This document shows positions 5,673 through 6,653 of a stretch of 6,653 nt of DNA, in pieces. The DNA lies in contig JAPUJS010000063.1 in assembly GCA_027296045.1 (NCBI GenBank), positions 1 through 6,653 on the forward strand. Direction: 5' to 3'. The notes below the pieces were generated by a model. That model searched no databases. It saw only the letters and a list, made by a program, of their open reading frames with translations, and was not told the DNA's origin. The position numbers and the translations under genes are program-made. Origin of the DNA: a bacterium (GTDB lineage: Bacteria; Latescibacterota; UBA2968). Position 1 is the first letter of the stretch. Every line of letters begins with the position of its first letter.

Positions 5673-6520
5673 GTTGGAGAGAAAAACCGGCTTTTCAGCC
5701 AAATGGAGAGTGCAAGGGTGAATTTCGACCGGTTGCTCAATCGGATTGGGGCGTCGAAAATATTGTACTTGGCTTCTTCGATTTGGGACAACAGCCGGGC
5801 ATAAATGGTGCCCATAATATCTGCCGAGAACATGCCCCGGCGATCTTCTTTGGGCAGCAGGCTTGCCGCTTTTTCATAGTATTCTCGAGCACGACGGCAC
5901 TGGAAAGCCATCAGGTCGATAAAAGCGGTGTTATAGGTGGCGGCGTGCAAATCTTTCTCGGAATATTGGAAGCGATCCAGGTCTTCGGCGGGCAAGTAGA
6001 TCCGGTTTTGCTGGAAATCTGTCTGAACATCTCTCAGAATATTGGTCAATTGCAGCGCAAGGCCCAGGTTGATGGCATACTCTTTGGTCGCAGGGTTCTG
6101 GTATTCGAAAATTTCGATGCAGATCAAGCCGATCGCCGATGCGACCCGGTAGCAGTATTGATACAGGTCGTCAAATGTCTGGTATCGATTTCTGGTCAGG
6201 TCCATTTCCACCCCCTCGATGAGATGGAGGAAATGCTCTTGCGGAATGGGGAATTTCTGGAGGGTCGCCTGGAGGTTCAGGGCAATCGGATGGGAAGGCG
6301 TTCCATTGTAGCAGGCCAGGAGCTCCTGGCGCCAGGCCTGAAGCGCTTGTATCGCTTTTTCCGGTGCTTCCGATTCGTCCACCAGATCGTCGGTATACCG
6401 GCTGAAGGCATAGGCAGCGAAGATGGCTTCGCGTTTTTCTTTGGGCAGAAACAGGAAGGCATAATAGAAATTGGACCGGGATTTTCGGACCAGGCCGGCG
6501 CAGTAGGATTTGAAGTTCAT
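5669..6520 (-). CDS. hpnD: Presqualene diphosphate synthase
   Basis: This 283-residue member of the trans-isoprenyl head-to-head synthase family would condense two farnesyl diphosphates into presqualene diphosphate, using Mg2+. The first aspartate-rich motif is DDLVDE (44-49) and the second is DVQTD (164-168) within LQLTNILRDV. The family stretches SNFYYAFLFLPKEKREAIFA, EGVEMDL, YCYRVAS (122-128) and NRIYLPAEDL are all present. Length and motifs fit HpnD better than HpnC, whose C-terminal end is recognised separately just upstream. The ATG at 6520 lies two bases after the hpnC stop with a weak GGA nearby, which suggests translational coupling. A TTG four codons upstream is less likely. A CrtB- or CrtM-like carotenoid function is disfavoured by the adjacent hpnE. 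Confidence 0.92.
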   Translation of the reverse strand: MNFKSYCAGLVRKSRSNFYYAFLFLPKEKREAIFAAYAFSRYTDDLVDESEAPEKAIQALQAWRQELLACYNGTPSHPIALNLQATLQKFPIPQEHFLHLIEGVEMDLTRNRYQTFDDLYQYCYRVASAIGLICIEIFEYQNPATKEYAINLGLALQLTNILRDVQTDFQQNRIYLPAEDLDRFQYSEKDLHAATYNTAFIDLMAFQCRRAREYYEKAASLLPKEDRRGMFSADIMGTIYARLLSQIEEAKYNIFDAPIRLSNRSKFTLALSIWLKSRFFSPT

Positions 6521-6522
6521 GG

Positions 6523-6653
6523 CTATTTCCAAAAAAACGGCAGGATGGCATAAAGAAGAAGTCGGGGGAGGTCACCCTTTTGGATGGTGGGGCGGTGCTC
6601 GAAAATGTCGTAGCGATTGCGCCGTATTTTTTTCAGGATTTCCATGCCGCCCA
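6523..6653 (-). CDS. hpnC: Hydroxysqualene synthase, C-terminal fragment (cut by window edge)
   Basis: Only the last 42 codons and the TAG stop (6525-6523) are present, with the gene entering from the right edge. The visible peptide contains GGMEILKKIRRNRYDIFEHR, then PTIQKGDLPRLLLYAILPFF. This matches the usual HpnC ending, in which a helix I...I...YDVL..RP is followed by a basic K-RLLLRAL tail. HpnC belongs to the squalene/phytoene synthase family and converts presqualene diphosphate to hydroxysqualene. The catalytic aspartates lie outside the window. The call rests on this tail and on position directly upstream of hpnD and hpnE, the common hpnC-hpnD-hpnE order. Confidence 0.84.
   Translation of the reverse strand, partial: GGMEILKKIRRNRYDIFEHRPTIQKGDLPRLLLYAILPFFWK

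Noticed and set aside
5673..5702. TTG start ten codons upstream for hpnE
   Set aside because: The ATG at 5672 overlaps the hpnD stop as ATGA and starts at the conserved FAD-binding strand.
5250..5804. 184-codon open frame on the plus strand opposite hpnE
   Set aside because: It is a composition-driven shadow of hpnE with low-complexity Arg/Glu/Lys runs and no recognisable domain.
6521..6532. TTG start four codons upstream for hpnD
   Set aside because: It would overlap the hpnC end and use a rare start; the ATG at 6520 just after the hpnC stop is simpler.
5783..6553. 256-codon open frame on the plus strand opposite hpnD
   Set aside because: It lies wholly antisense to hpnD and the hpnC end, whose protein motifs are unmistakable. 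Its translation shows no family features and it has no convincing ribosome binding site.

Overview
The window reads as ordinary chromosomal DNA from a Gram-negative, probably hopanoid- or squalene-making bacterium. Its phylum cannot be settled from this sequence. The evidence for this is a set of dense, closely packed genes with Shine-Dalgarno sites, a sigma-70-type promoter, the three-gene squalene module hpnC-hpnD-hpnE, an exported protein with a Sec signal peptide, and a FecR-type domain expected to lie outside the inner membrane. No rRNA, tRNA, CRISPR array, transposase or phage gene was seen.

The left edge (about 1-420) carries a decayed piece of the AAA+ domain of a sigma-54-dependent activator. 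Walker B and sensor I are still legible, but there are in-frame stops upstream and a frameshift downstream. A good promoter (-35 at 450-455, -10 at 473-478) follows and leads into a plus-strand run of four genes. These are threonine synthase (thrC, 520-1692); a 554-residue membrane protein that joins a FliG-like cytoplasmic region to an extracytoplasmic FecR domain (1689-3353, ATGA overlap with thrC); a small exported protein of unknown family (3425-3838); and a small acidic cytosolic protein of unknown family (3917-4306). A strong intrinsic terminator (4333-4357) closes the run. The 78-base gap before the last gene holds a 14-base perfect palindrome and a small inverted repeat that includes the ribosome binding site, so that gene may have its own control.

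The right third is a minus-strand operon read toward the terminator: hpnC (only its last 42 codons are in the window), hpnD and hpnE. Together these convert two farnesyl diphosphates to squalene by way of presqualene diphosphate and hydroxysqualene. hpnC and hpnD are separated by 2 bases, and hpnD and hpnE overlap by ATGA. The terminator hairpin sits between the two convergent units, and its T-run overlaps the stop codon of hpnE.

The standout is the FliG-like/FecR fusion. A rotor-switch protein fold from the flagellar motor appears to be reused as the cytoplasmic half of a membrane-spanning protein, with no flagellar gene in sight and with the two unknown small genes downstream as candidate partners.
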